In this document: positions 30,912-41,859 of the stretch, piece by piece
Position numbering within the stretch: position 1 is the stretch's first letter
How the letters are laid out: each line of letters opens with the position of its first letter
The notes under the pieces: model-generated
The model's input: only the letters and a program-made list of their open reading frames with translations
Told to the model about the DNA's origin: nothing
The model's database searches: none
NCBI RefSeq assembly: GCF_026914265.1
Contig: NC_069127.1
Coordinates: 23,574,637 to 23,638,636, forward strand
From: Mya arenaria
Taxonomy: Eukaryota; Mollusca; Bivalvia; Myida; Myidae
DNA: 64,000 nucleotides
Direction of reading: 5' to 3'
Position numbers and translations under genes: made by a program

Positions 30912-33900
30912 GTCTACAGCTGACACAACAGCAGTATATATGACTTAGATATACCTACGTCGTTTTAAGGTTACTATAAACTATTTGTATTTATTTACAA
31001 ACAATTCTTACTATTTTCCTATTTCTAACTTATTCTTTCTTATCTATTCACTTAAAATAAATGTACTAAGTCTTAAAATTGAGTAATTGAGAACATAGAT
31101 ATTATGGGTAGAATCTTAGCTTACACCAAATTTTATTTAAAGTTAGGGATGAATGTGGACACCGTCCCTCGACAAGCACGTGTTTATGGTTTGAAGAGAT
31201 TTTGATGGAAAAAACTTGTTATGGGCGGGGTTTGAACCCAGGACCTGTGGATCCGAAGTCCGCCTCCCGTCCTCTTAGTGACATTTTATGAAATTTCCGA
31301 TTGACAACAGACTTATATCATTTGTTTCCTTTGTCAAGAGCATCCGAATGTTGTTTTTGAAAATAATATAGCGAAAAAAAAGAAGCCATTTTTACTCCAG
31401 ATACTTCAATTTTTCATTAATTGTTAGTACGAAACAGCCCTTTGCTAAACAAAAAAGGAATATAAAAGATCTGAATCGTACAAAATGAAGGAGAGGTGTC
31501 CTTGTATATGAATACCAAATATCAGGGCAATACGATATCTTTACTTTTCGACCATTATTACGTCGACTGACGTCAAAGAAGACAGGCAAGCCACCTTAAT
31601 ACACTCTATTGATCGAATTCCGGTAGCATAACGCATCTTAAAAAAAAACAGCTATATATCGGTTGAGGCCGATGTTGTTGTTGTTGTTGTTGTTATATCC
31701 CAGTTTTATGACCCTCCCACCTCTTTACGTGGTGTGGACATACCAGCTTTACATGGTGGAGGAAGGCACCAAAGGGATATTGTGTCTCTACGATGACATT
31801 GTGGTGTGGACATAACCAGTTTTACATGGTGAAGGAAGGCACCAAAGGGATATTGTGTCTCTACGATGACATTGTGGTGTGGACATACCAGCTTTACATG
31901 GTGGAGGAAGGCACCAAAGGGATATTGTGTCTCTACGATGACATTGTGGTGTGGACATACCAGCTTTACATGGTGGAGGAAGGCACCAAAGGGATATTGT
32001 GTCTCTACGATGACATTGTGGTGTGGACATACCAGCTTTACATGGTGGAGGAAGGCACCAAAGGGATATTGTGTCTCTACGATGACATTGTGGTGTGGAC
32101 ATAACCAGCTTTACATGGTGGAGGAAGGCACCAAAGGGATATTGTGTCTCTACGATGACATTGTGGTGTGGACATACCAGCTTTACATGATGGAGGTAGA
32201 CCCCAGGTGCCTCTCCGGGCAATTTTTAACTGGGTAGAACCACCGACGCTAGCTAGCTGGTTAGCTTCCTCAAGATCTTGACCGTGAGCCTCGGTGGCGC
32301 AATGATAGCGCGCTTGCTTATTAAAGCGTATAAGTCTCGCCAAAGGGATATTGTGTCGCCGTATCAAACCTTTGCCAATAGAAACAGATGACCTAATGGA
32401 ATGGGGATACATAAAGGAATCCTTTTGCAACTTGAAACCCCTGCAACTTTCAAGGTACACGGTAGAACAAACTTAGAACATAGATCACGAAACCCTTGCT
32501 TTAAAGGTGCATGACTTTTTGGTTAGAACATGGTATAGATCTAAATCATTTTGTTACCTATAAAGGTATCATGCTTCAAGTATTTCAACAGGCGTAAGTT
32601 TTATTTTCCAAGATTTTTCCAAGATTCGTTGAGGTAGTACCTTTAAGAGCCTAGTAACTTTGTGACATCGCATAATGTAACGCATACATGTATATAATTA
32701 TTAATTTACCTTCTGTACAATGTAGTGTAAGCATTCTAGAACTTATAGTAACGGTAATTTTGTCAGAAATTTTAGAAGAAACATCATTTTGTTATTGCAT
32801 CCTACATGCTGCACTAATTTCGTTATAGCATTGGTTCGCGGGCTCATTACGAAAAAATGCTATTGAAGGTAAACTAGTTCATTTTCTGGAGTGCAAGAAT
32901 GTAAAAAGGCAATTCATACGTGGAAAAGCACATTGTTTTATGCCACCCCTGAAAGTGATGTCAAATACCCTTAACCTTCTTTATGTCACCTATATATCAC
33001 TCATAATATATACCTCCAAAAATAGGCGAAACGGGTGTGGGGTAGCATAGTGGTTTTATTACCTGTGACGCTCCTCGTCGTTAAAAAATTATTCAAATTT
33101 CAGTATATTGTTGAAGAGACATCCTTTTTGGATTTAGGGTATTTGTGTCACTTCTCAGGCGTTTTTAAGTAGTAAACGTAAACAATTATATCAATATAAG
33201 CCATAAAATATGCGTATCGGTTGTGGGGAAGTCCCATGTTTTATGACCTGTGACGCCCATGACAATAAGATGTTGTTCGAATTTAAGGGCCACAACTCCC
33301 GAACAGGTGGAGCAAATCATTTTTTTCTTTCTGAACAACTAGGCATTGGTAGTAGTAATCCCTATAAGTTTGAATCAATTCCGTCCAATAATGAATGAAG
33401 AGTTGCGGTCACAAAAAAATATTGCTCGTACGCAGCACGGACGCACGCACGGACGGGTGTCATTGCCATATTCTCCTCCGATGCCTATAATGTTGTAAGT
33501 GTACCTTGGATGGGTTAAGGTTTGGGTTAGGGGGTCGTTATTCTATAGGGGGGCACAATTCTTTGTGAGGGTCATTTTTTTACGTGTGGGGGAGTCATAA
33601 TATTATGACCCCCCGGTCATAATATTTTGACCGGGGAGTCACTATTCTATATAAAATAATGACCGGGGGGTCATTATTCTATGGGGGTCAGTTTACAACG
33701 TTACACCGGCATCGGTCGCGCATTTTCCATTACTCAATTAACTGTTCGTTCGACCGATCATTTGTGCCAGCGATGTAATCGAGTTTTAATTAATAACGGT
33801 GTTAATTGATTACAGATGAAATAATTGCCATACCTTAACAACACGACGTGGTCGTAGCCTGCCTGACACGTTGTTCTGCAGGAAGTGGACCAATCTGTCA

Positions 33901-34001
33901 ACGATGGTGTTACAACTGGTTTGAAATACCGTATCCGGTCGCACATATCTGTCTATGAATCCATTCAACTCCCTCTCTGATCCAACAGAGTAAACATCCA
34001 T
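27456..34001 (-). CDS. OAS: 2'-5'-oligoadenylate synthase (five exons, complete, 318 aa)
   Basis: Coding exons (minus strand): 34001-33834, 30547-30289, 29949-29783, 29311-29112 and 27618-27456. All introns are GT-AG, and the phases (0, 1, 0, 2) join without gaps to give 318 residues. OAS enzymes make 2'-5'-linked oligoadenylates from ATP; in vertebrates dsRNA triggers this and the product activates RNase L. Family marks seen: the nucleotidyltransferase loop GSLGKGTAVRGKSD at 58-71; catalytic Asp71 and Asp73 (DID) and Asp132 in SVDILPAVD; YSVTLGPLQ and KVKDLIRIIKYW in exon 3; YTLELVILHAWNQAG in exon 4; PYIMDPTNPYND and MEARAWL in exon 5. No CFK oligomerisation motif is visible near the C-terminus and no extra domain follows. 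It is cytosolic by family, as no signal peptide is seen. The catalytic triad is complete. Whether it needs dsRNA cannot be told; some invertebrate OAS proteins do not. Confidence 0.93.
27957..28325. mobile_element. Complete foldback MITE in OAS intron 4
   Basis: The ends are AGCTGCACTCTCACAG and CTGTGAGAGTTCAGCT. Nearly the whole element is palindromic around AAACCGTTACTAACGGTTTA (about 28140-28160). Other copies are at 5930, 20653 and 59713. Confidence 0.8.
28879..29098. mobile_element. Short hAT-like MITE in OAS intron 4
   Basis: The ends CAGGGGCGTAGCTAGCC and GGCTGCTACGCGCCTG resemble those of the larger hAT relic at 39268-41149. The flanking 8-mers do not match, so the insertion is old or the boundary is imprecise. 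Confidence 0.5.
29646..29773. mobile_element. 128-bp MITE with TAA duplication, beside an OAS splice donor
   Basis: TGCACTAGTCAATTG and CAATTGACTGGTGCA are its inverted ends, flanked by TAA on both sides (29643-29645 and 29774-29776). A TWA duplication is characteristic of PIF/Harbinger elements. On the transcribed strand it starts at intron base 10 of OAS intron 3. Confidence 0.8.
30120..30236. repeat. (GAA)n microsatellite in OAS intron 2
   Basis: This is a run of GAA/GGA triplets on the plus strand, so a long pyrimidine tract in the transcript. It lies about 55 bases below the exon 2 donor. The Glu-rich open frame over it (29894-30412) is not a gene. Confidence 0.9.
31200..31275 (-). other. 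tRNA-like fragment (SINE head relic)
   Basis: On the minus strand, GGTTCAAACCC (B-box consensus) follows an anticodon-like region with CGGACTTCGGATCC. No credible acceptor stem closes it, so it is read as a tRNA-derived relic rather than a working tRNA gene. Confidence 0.35.
31729..32200. repeat. 72/73-bp minisatellite, about 6.5 copies
   Basis: Units begin GTGGTGTGGACATA at 31729, 31801, 31874, 31946, 32018, 32090 and 32163, and are nearly identical. Because 72 is a multiple of three, frames stay open on both strands (31788-32222, 31793-32104, 31866-32237); these are by-products. The array lies inside the 30647-33712 element. Confidence 0.95.
32285..32345 (+). other. tRNA-like fragment with A-box
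   Basis: GGTGGCGCAATGATAGCGCG resembles the D-arm and A-box of a tRNA. The 3' half with a B-box is missing. It is a relic, probably a SINE head. Confidence 0.3.
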
Positions 34002-34119
34002 TTTAATGTTTCAAATTTTGAAGCTTAATACATGCACAATAACTTATCTGTAACAGCTGTTTTGATATGACATCGAAACTTGTGACTTGAGATAAAGTGT
34101 GTGTTTTTTTTCTATTTCT

Positions 34120-34131
34120 GAAAATAGAAAC
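34120..34131 (+). promoter_or_regulatory. Weak interferon-response-like motif upstream of OAS
   Basis: GAAAATAGAAAC lies 119 bases upstream of the OAS start codon. It resembles IRF sites (GAAANNGAAA) but has a 3-base rather than 2-base gap. Position is the main argument; by chance alone such a motif is not rare. Confidence 0.2.
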
Positions 34132-34301
34132 AGATTCAGGGGTGTAGCAGCATCCTTTCTAAAAATCGTAACAATATGCTTTTTTGCGTTTGGCCATTTA
34201 CAAACTACATGTTTATAATTATAACTAAGACACATAATATGTATAATGTCGAAAAAAAACGTTATCACAATAAAAATATATACATTCAGCAATGGGCGTG
34301 G

Positions 34302-34606
34302 CATTTGGAACTCCTCGGCCATTTTTATCGAAAACAACCTCGGATGTATGTCGGTACATCTGTTTAAGTAGTTTTGAATTATATCATAATGAAATGTAGT
34401 GCTTACGATTTGTATTTTTATCTAAGTAATGTGTAGTGATTGCCAGTGAAGTATTCCCAAGAGTTAAGTCATAAAGTTTAACTGCTAAATAAAATTACTA
34501 CGCGATCTACTTGCAGCGGACTTAAACGTTCCGCTTTTTGAGTATGTAAACCGTCCAAATACATCCGGGCTTGTTTTCGATAAAAATGGCCGAGGAGCTC
34601 CGAATG
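34302..34606. mobile_element. MITE 300 bp upstream of OAS
   Basis: The inverted ends CTCCTCGGCCATTTTTATCG and CGATAAAAATGGCCGAGGAG run for about 45 bp and end in CATTTGGA and TCCGAATG. A single end of the same family lies at 3912-3975. The element occupies what should be proximal promoter DNA for OAS. Confidence 0.7.
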
Positions 34607-34648
34607 TGAGCGTGGTTGGCACAATTCAATATAAGATGAGCATTTGAT

Positions 34649-35119
34649 ACATGTATATTGGCCCTAGTGGTTAAGACGTCCGCCTACGGAGCGGTAAGTC
34701 GTGGGTTCGATTTTGGCCCCCGTCATACCGAAAGACGTAAACAGTTGGTACAAGTAGCTTCCTTGTCTGGCGCTCGGCATTTAAGGGGTAGTGCTTGGAA
34801 AAGTGGTGTACTCAGTACTGGTTCAACCCAGGAACGTTGTATCCCGTGTATCGGTGCTTTACACCGGGCACGTTAAAGAACCAAGAGGCCTCTTCGCAAA
34901 GAGCTAGGGTATCTTGTATATCACTCTGTTTCTTCAAGTCTTCCGATGTCTGGATTCGACTGCGAATTGCTGTCACTTCTATCTCATGTCACCTATGGCA
35001 TTTAAAACACAATTTAAGTCGTGATGGCGTCACGGCGGGGTCGAGCCATAATGCAGCCAATGGACGCGGGCAGACCTTGATTAAATCAAATAAACAAACA
35101 AACAACATGTATATTGGCC
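34649..35119 (+). mobile_element. Complete tRNA-derived SINE with 15-bp target duplication
   Basis: ACATGTATATTGGCC at 34649-34663 is repeated exactly at 35105-35119. The head has an A-box (TAGTGGTTAAGACG, 34665) and a B-box (GGTTCGATT, 34704-34712), which together make an RNA polymerase III promoter. The 3' end is GAGCCATAATGCAGCC, then GGGCAGACCTTGATTAAATC and an (ACAA)n tail. The perfect duplication suggests a fairly recent LINE-driven insertion. The frames 34658-34876 and 34795-35139 are inside it. Confidence 0.85.
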
Positions 35120-38100
35120 AAAATACATGTCTCCCATAAAGATTATAAAGCTAAAGTATTGAATTATATTTGCATACAATAGAATATCAATTGTATTCCA
35201 ATCGAAAAATAAAAAATCGAGACAAAGAAAACACTGTTGAAGTACCATCAACTACATTCGATATGGGATAGCAAGTTAAGCCTACCCTACCTCGTTTAAC
35301 GCCCGTAAGCTTTTAAATAGATTATAATAGAATTTCAGAAAATGTTTTCCAAACGTTGCTTACCAGTTACTCATTGGAAAGTTCTACCTGGGAAACCAGT
35401 TGCAGCTACTTTCGGTTTCAGGGTAGTTAAAATCAGGACAGTATTTAATATGTACATACATATATCTATTTGTTAAGTAAAAATCGGTGATAATTAAAGA
35501 GCCCCCCCCCCCTCCACTTAAAGTTGTTACGCCGTATTCAGGGGCTTTATGTAGAGTACATGGAGTGCAAGAGGGCGGTGCACGGTACGCAGGAACTCAA
35601 AATTATTCGGTGTACACGTCTATGAAAACATATGCTGGATTCGGGTATAAAGCGAGTAGTCAGTACGCAAGGGGAGGGTGGGGAGGGAATGTTACACACC
35701 AAACCAGGCCATTCTCGTTCCCCAGAGTGATGATACTATGCGTACCATCACGTTCGAACCTCTGATGAATGAGAATGGTTAAGGCATGATCGGTAGAAAC
35801 TGAAGTTGCGTCAATTCGAGGTCCAACGTAAAAAATTTTTTTTTTTCTAAATTCAAGGTTTTATTAGACAAGAAAATATGAAATATAAGTAATTATTCGT
35901 ATAAAGTAAACTTATTCTCCACGGACCCTAACTGATCGTAGTCTGCATTCTTTTTTACCGATCATAATTTAGCGCAGATAAACGAATAGTAAATACATTT
36001 CCCGGCAGCTTCCACGTTTCATGGTCGTGGGTCAGAAGGCAATTGTCGTCTGAAATAATTTGAATACTACTCGATGAAGATCAGCTTTCGTTTAATAATA
36101 GCCGAGCGTGTCCCGATTGACCGAGAGGAAATGCACAGATCTCAATTGTTGTAGCTACTGCATGCAGGTCAAGGTCACGCTTGTGACAATGGTAGAAGAT
36201 CCGTTCCATCTCCAATATTTATCTTAATTTGAATTGGATTGGCCAAGAAGTTCGCCAACATTCAATCGACTTGAAAAGTTCACGACCGACACATTCAGCA
36301 AACTTGGTTGATGACCACTTTGAATGATTGACTTGAACATGGTGATCAAACAAAAACGAAGGTGAAAACATTAATATGTGAAGGTATATAATTCATCGAT
36401 CTGAATCGATATATATATTTTGATTAAGAAACGTTCTATATATATATATATATATATATATAGATATATATATACATAGTATATATAGTATATATATATT
36501 ACTATTCATTAGTATGAATGATATCATAATTATACTTTTTTCAAATAAATAAATATCGGTATTTTGATTAAGAAACGTTCTGACATCAGATATAATAATA
36601 TTGTTAGAATAAATGTTTTAATGTTGAAGTTGGACCTACGTTAGAATTGTTGATACTTCTATCCTTATTACACATTTTGCTCGCTTCTCTGAATAAGATA
36701 TAAGATGCTTCAATGGTATTAGGGTCAACCCGATTACAACAGATCGAACTCGATGTCCGTTCTTTGTGATGGACTTATGACACATGCATTCAGACCAGTC
36801 AGGACAACATTAACGCTTTTAGACGAAGTTTCTACGGCTTTACTTACAAATATAATTTGAACATGATCGTGATACGGCTTCAGAATTTGTGTTTAAGATA
36901 ATAAACATTAATAAATTTGAATAGTTTACGCATTGATGGGAAAATATTGGTTTTGTTTCGAAAGAAAAATTGGATGTTAATACTAAATTGTTATGATTAA
37001 CTGTAATAAAAAAGACCAAAAAATACTCAAACCACCGATTTAAGTTTAAGTGTCTATATGAAATGATGAAAACCATCGGACGTAAATGTAAGGAAACTGC
37101 TATAAAATGGGAACCGAGGAGGCGCGTCCGCAAGGTGGTGTTGCCGCTGCTGAAGTTCGGATGTATGCTGTGTATGGATATTATGAAGAGGAGGAACGGG
37201 CGTCGACATCGTCTACTAACTTCAGAATACGGGAAGGTATGTATATACACATATGGCTATAAATTTGTGGACAGCCCGATTAAGAAATAGTTAGGAGACC
37301 TGAATTAAAAGCGAACGGACTCTATTTAACCATTAAGATTTTAATTGAGGTAATTTAACTGACTATGAATACAACCTGATTGGCTGACACATTGTGAACG
37401 CAAAATTTGATGCAGGGATTGTGTTTCTGATAGGTTGCATTGGGCGGACCTATAAACAACCACGAAAGTTGAAATTCTTTATGATAAAGGCTAGTTCTTA
37501 ATGTTTGCTTATCTGCAATTGTATTGGCTGTAAATGCAGGTTGCATTCTAAGCAGCAGATACACATTAAGTTGTGAATTGAGATACAGTGAGGACAAGCC
37601 ACTTTGCATAATGACATTTCCATGGAAGTGCCTTTTCCCGTTAATTATTATGCCGTTATCAAATTCGTCAAAAACGCATTCAACGAAAAAATATATACTA
37701 GTAGTCAGTTTAAAGTATCATATCATCTCGTATGTATAGTGTCATTACCTGATAAAGAGTATATAAAAATCCTGTTAATGCAAGTTTTCATCTCATATGC
37801 ATTCATTATTGGCGCCGCACTGAAGTGCGCGCCTATTATAGAATGGGAATTTATTTTAGTTAGTGGTAGGAGCGGTTTTTAAGTTGGTTGACAGTTGGGT
37901 TTTACTGTTATTTTATAATGATTAAAAAATGCAAATGGGTGGCGATTGCATGGATGTTAAAAATGCTTTTTATGGTTGAATAGATAGTCTTCAATTTATC
38001 TTCAAAACATTATTTCGGAAGAACGACAAATAAGTTAAATAACTATTCCCGATTCGTTTACGTTTACCGAGTGGTTACCTGAAATATCTGAAATATCATG

Positions 38101-38811
38101 TGCTGGAAATGTAAAATGTGTGGACCGGTAATTATGTGAATGGGAACAATTATGTTTTATGTTGTTTTGTTATGTTTACTGCATTGATTAACCATGAGGT
38201 AATCTTTTTTCTTTAATCTAATCGATATTGGAATTATATGTTCACCTAACTTTATTTGTTAATGTGTTGAAGGTGACATTAGTAAAATTTTATTACAATT
38301 GTCCCCGAGTTGTAACACATACCGGATGTTGCTATTTTTAGAACCAGAAGGTATTTCCCCGCTATTCATAGGTCAGTCATGGAATTTCTACATCGTAGCA
38401 GTTGGAAACTCGGGTGATGATTTTATCATGAATATACGTTTAAAATTAGTAAACACTCAAAGTGCACACTGACAGTTGATTACGATACACCTAACAATTT
38501 GAGTCATTACAGTAAAGCATAGATTTTAAGTGAATTATACGCGTAAGAGAAGATTTTCTGTCGAAAAAACGAATGTCAACAATCGGCATGGAACTGGGAT
38601 ATTCGTATCAAAGGGCTATGTATGTAAGTATCTTTGAGTAGTTTTGTACGTTGATGTGTTCAAAAATGTTTGTTTTTTAATTTATCTTTGGAATTCTTAA
38701 ATCATTTTTATTTGCTAAATGTTAAGACAGCGTGTAAATATTTTTACATACATGTACTATAATTATATAGTTGTTCCGGGATATTATTATAAATATACAT
38801 GTTACATCTAC
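35120..38811. other. Intergenic, no gene seen
   Basis: AT-rich DNA with a C-tract (35504-35512), an A/T dinucleotide microsatellite (36436-36500) and several short open frames (35487-35765, 36840-37250, 37063-37290) that show no domain and no splice-supported extension. Confidence 0.35.
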
Positions 38812-38814
38812 TTA

Positions 38815-39201
38815 TGCACCAGTCAATTGTAACCACGCCCCCCCCCCCCAGGTCGGGGGGATAGCGGGGGAAAAGGACCGTGTTTTTACCTTCGAGGTGT
38901 CCCCACAGTGCCGGGTGAATGCGGTGGTGGGGCATGGTTACTTTGACTTTCGGTCCAGCCAACTCCAGGTAAAATCCTCGTCCTGCGAGGACGAACTGAT
39001 GGTCAAATCCCTGCCATATGCCCCCGCACCCAAGGGAGCCTAGGTAAGGCATATTGCCCGCTATATTTTGCTCGAAGACAAAACCACCGCATTCACCCGG
39101 CACTGCAGGGCCACCTTAAAGGTAAAAACACAGCCCGTTTCCCTGGCTATCCCCGACATAACCTCGGACCTGGGGGGCCATGGTTACAATTGACTGGTGC
39201 A
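38815..39201. mobile_element. 387-bp Harbinger-type MITE with TTA duplication
   Basis: The inverted ends TGCACCAGTCAATTGTAACC and GGTTACAATTGACTGGTGCA are flanked by TTA on both sides (38812-38814 and 39202-39204). It is the fullest copy of the family also seen at 22430 and 29646. The frames 38744-39103 and 38771-39043 are inside it. Confidence 0.8.
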
Positions 39202-39267
39202 TTATGTACATGTTTCATATTTTAAATGTACTTATGCACATTATTTATGTATATGATATGAGTATGT

Positions 39268-41149
39268 CAGGGGCGTAGCTTGACGAAAATGTATGTGTAG
39301 GCCACGTTTTAGGGAGCCCGGGGACATCCTCCCCACCACCCGAAAATTTTGCTTAGCTAGGTGATTGTAGGTGCGTTTTGGCGTATATTTCGTTGTTGTA
39401 AAAACATTAAAGAAAGCAACAAAATCATTATGCTTTACCTTAAATTATTTGTGTACGTATTTTAGCTACAGAAGACAGGCCATAGAAGTAAAACATTGTT
39501 TTTATTAATTAAATTTCACTCAATATTGATGCATTTTGTTGCAAAAATCAAAGTTAATCATATGTGTATTTGCACAAACAATGCCATATATATATATTAT
39601 GTCGCTTTCTACTGCACAGTTGACTTTCCGGGATCATTAACAGAACTCTAGCTTCCGGCATTTTCGCGACGCAAACACATTGATGACATCTAAAATCATG
39701 CTCTTGTGGCTGTGGATTAGGGCCAAGTATCACAACCTGTCGCTTTTCATTGTCGTTTGCAGGAAGTTTTTTTCATTCGTTTCCTTCCACTAAACGACCT
39801 TTCAGAAGAGGCTGATGTAGGTGGCATAGTAAGAAGAACCTTGAGTATTGTAAATATGCTAGGATACAAGTCCTTGTTGGTCTGCTTCGTGGTCTCTTGT
39901 AGTCTAGATAAACTTGCGGCTGCGATGCTCCATCTCACATTCCATTCTGTTTTAAATGTGTCAAATGTTTTGTGGCAATCAGGGGCCTTAGCAGCATAAA
40001 TTGATGGCAGCATGTCGTCCTGCAAAATTTCCAGTTTTGGAGGCAATAAATGTTGTGCACTGTATCTGTCTTTGAAGACATTGTACAAAGGTTATTCTGA
40101 AGTAGTCAGATGGTGTTTGCATCTCAGGATTTGCTCTTTTTTGCTGTCGACCAACTTTTCTTGGCATTGATGGTTGAATGTCGAAGCCTGAGCTTATATC
40201 CGTTACTTTCATGTACAGTTCATTCTACACATCAGGATTAGCCCTCCAGTCATTGCACAATTTGAAAATGACGTTTGTTTCTTCAACAGCGTGTAGTAGA
40301 TCATTGCATTCCCTCTGAAGAAGTTTTGTCAGGTTCATGGTAGTACCCAATGTGTTGCGCCACTACAAGTGAGATAATGAATTCAAAGCGCAGTACAGCG
40401 GACAAATACTGGCCGGCCTTCTCGTCTCCGTCTTCATTAATAGTTTCAAGTGCGTGTACCACTACGAGGAACGCATTTTGGAACGTTTCGAGTGCGTCCA
40501 CACGACTGATTCATCGTGTCCCACGTAACGAGCGAAGCTTAGTGCGCTGGTTCATTTCCTCTTTCGTTTCGACTTCTCTAGAAAGCTCGTCCTGAAACGC
40601 TGCTAGACGATTGCTGAAAAATTGAACAAGAATCCAATGTCCTGAACTGTGTCCATCATAGTTCCGACACTCGGGTGGAAACTGGTACTGGAGGCATGAT
40701 TGCCAAGTTCTTTCTAGCAGTTGTTGTTTGGTATCTTTATCTATTGAAGTCAAAGTGAGACTATCGAAATCAGGATACGTAGGACTATGTTCGGCAATAT
40801 TGGCACCAGACCGTTTACAATTTCAAATAATAAAGCGCCTGCAAACTTATACTAAGCCGATTGGAATTGTTTAATGTAAGGCGTCAACGCGCAGTCTACT
40901 GGTATGCAACTTTCGATAAATTATATACGGAACATTAATGTCGTGTGAAAATTTAGAGCAAAGGAAAACGATATATTTGAAATACCAGGTTTCCGATATA
41001 TTAAAGCGCATTTGTCGGAATTTCATATTTTAGCTCCTCACCCTCCTATGCTTCAGTTTTTATTGCAGATTTGGCATTTATTTTTTTTCGGTTTTTTTGA
41101 AAAATGTGTAGGCCGCGGCCTACACGGCCTATAGGAAGCTACGCCCCTG
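39268..41149 (-). mobile_element. Decayed hAT transposon with transposase remnants
   Basis: The ends CAGGGGCGTAGCTT and AAGCTACGCCCCTG are inverted repeats typical of hAT. The flanking 8-mers GAGTATGT and TATAATGT match at five of eight positions. On the minus strand, three separate open blocks read as a ZMYM/P52rIPK-type hAT transposase: 40753-40511 (FPPECRNYDGHSSGHW), 40501-40301 (LSAVLRFEFIISLVV) and 40088-39747. The last holds the hAT C-terminal dimerisation motif (YPSIFTILKVLLTMPPTSAS then SERSFS). Frame changes and stops separate the blocks, so it is inactive. Confidence 0.85.
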
Positions 41150-41815
41150 TATAATGTAATCTTTTATTTGATTGTTTTATCTAAGAACAATATTAGACTT
41201 AAAATTTTGTTTAAAAATGATGTGTTTTGGTATGTGACCTATTTTTAACATAACATAATACATGAACATATCCATTATTTGTTTACAAACTGCATATTTT
41301 CAAAATAAACCTGTAAGAAAAGACATACATGGTTTCGGGCTGGAAGCCACGACAGCTTTGACACTAGCGACGTTCATTTGCTTGGTGTAGGTCTCGTTAA
41401 AACCCGTACTGTTGTGAATTATTTTCAACCATATGCACAACTACACATTTGTGCTTGCCAATTTACTCTTGGCTAAAACGGATATTAGTGCAGAATGTAT
41501 AATTGGTACATGTGCATTTGTCTTTCACAGTTGTAGTTTCTGCCGGTTGATAATCAGAAGTCTAATTTCTTTCAGGTAGGAAAATGACTGAATATTACTA
41601 AGTCAACAAATTGGGGTTATGAAGAATTCCAGCCTGCATTAAATACTATGTTGGATCATTGAGACAGATTTGACATCCATGTCATCCACAAGGCAGTCAC
41701 ATCTGATAGAGATGATGTGAGTATTTCATATAAAACATATTTGAGTTGGTGTTTGTTGTTTTATAAACTCACTGTATTCAATAATCAACTGGTGGTGGTG
41801 GTGGTGGTGATGACA

Positions 41816-41859
<44 letters not shown>

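Larger units (their letters stand above)
30647..33712. mobile_element. 3.07-kb non-autonomous DNA transposon in OAS intron 1
   Basis: CGGT flanks it on both sides (30643-30646 and 33713-33716). Its inverted ends start ATGCCGGTGTAACGTTG and match almost perfectly for about 75 bp. Past that, both arms continue as repeats of ATAATGACCCC and its complement, with the palindrome AATGACCCCCCGGTCATT in each arm. The interior holds a (CTG)n run (30875-30911), a 72/73-bp minisatellite and two tRNA-like pieces, but no transposase. A 4-bp duplication occurs in several superfamilies (Chapaev, Sola2, Ginger), so the class is left open. Confidence 0.8.

Noticed and set aside
31788-32460. Long open frames on both strands with repeated residues (CHRRDTISLWCLP and similar)
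   Set aside because: They are translations of a 72/73-bp minisatellite whose period keeps frames open; nothing outside the array supports a protein.
31200-34720. Possible tRNA genes at 31200-31275, 32285-32345 and 34660-34720
   Set aside because: A- or B-boxes are present but no complete cloverleaf can be formed; the third is the head of a SINE.
34658-35139. Frames of 72 and 114 aa
   Set aside because: Inside the SINE.
37063-37290. 75-aa basic frame resembling a small nuclear protein
   Set aside because: No homology recognised, no promoter or splice context, and an opposing frame of 136 aa covers part of the same DNA.
38744-39103. 119-aa frame with Gly-rich stretches
   Set aside because: Lies inside the 387-bp MITE with TTA duplication and overlaps an equally long frame on the other strand.
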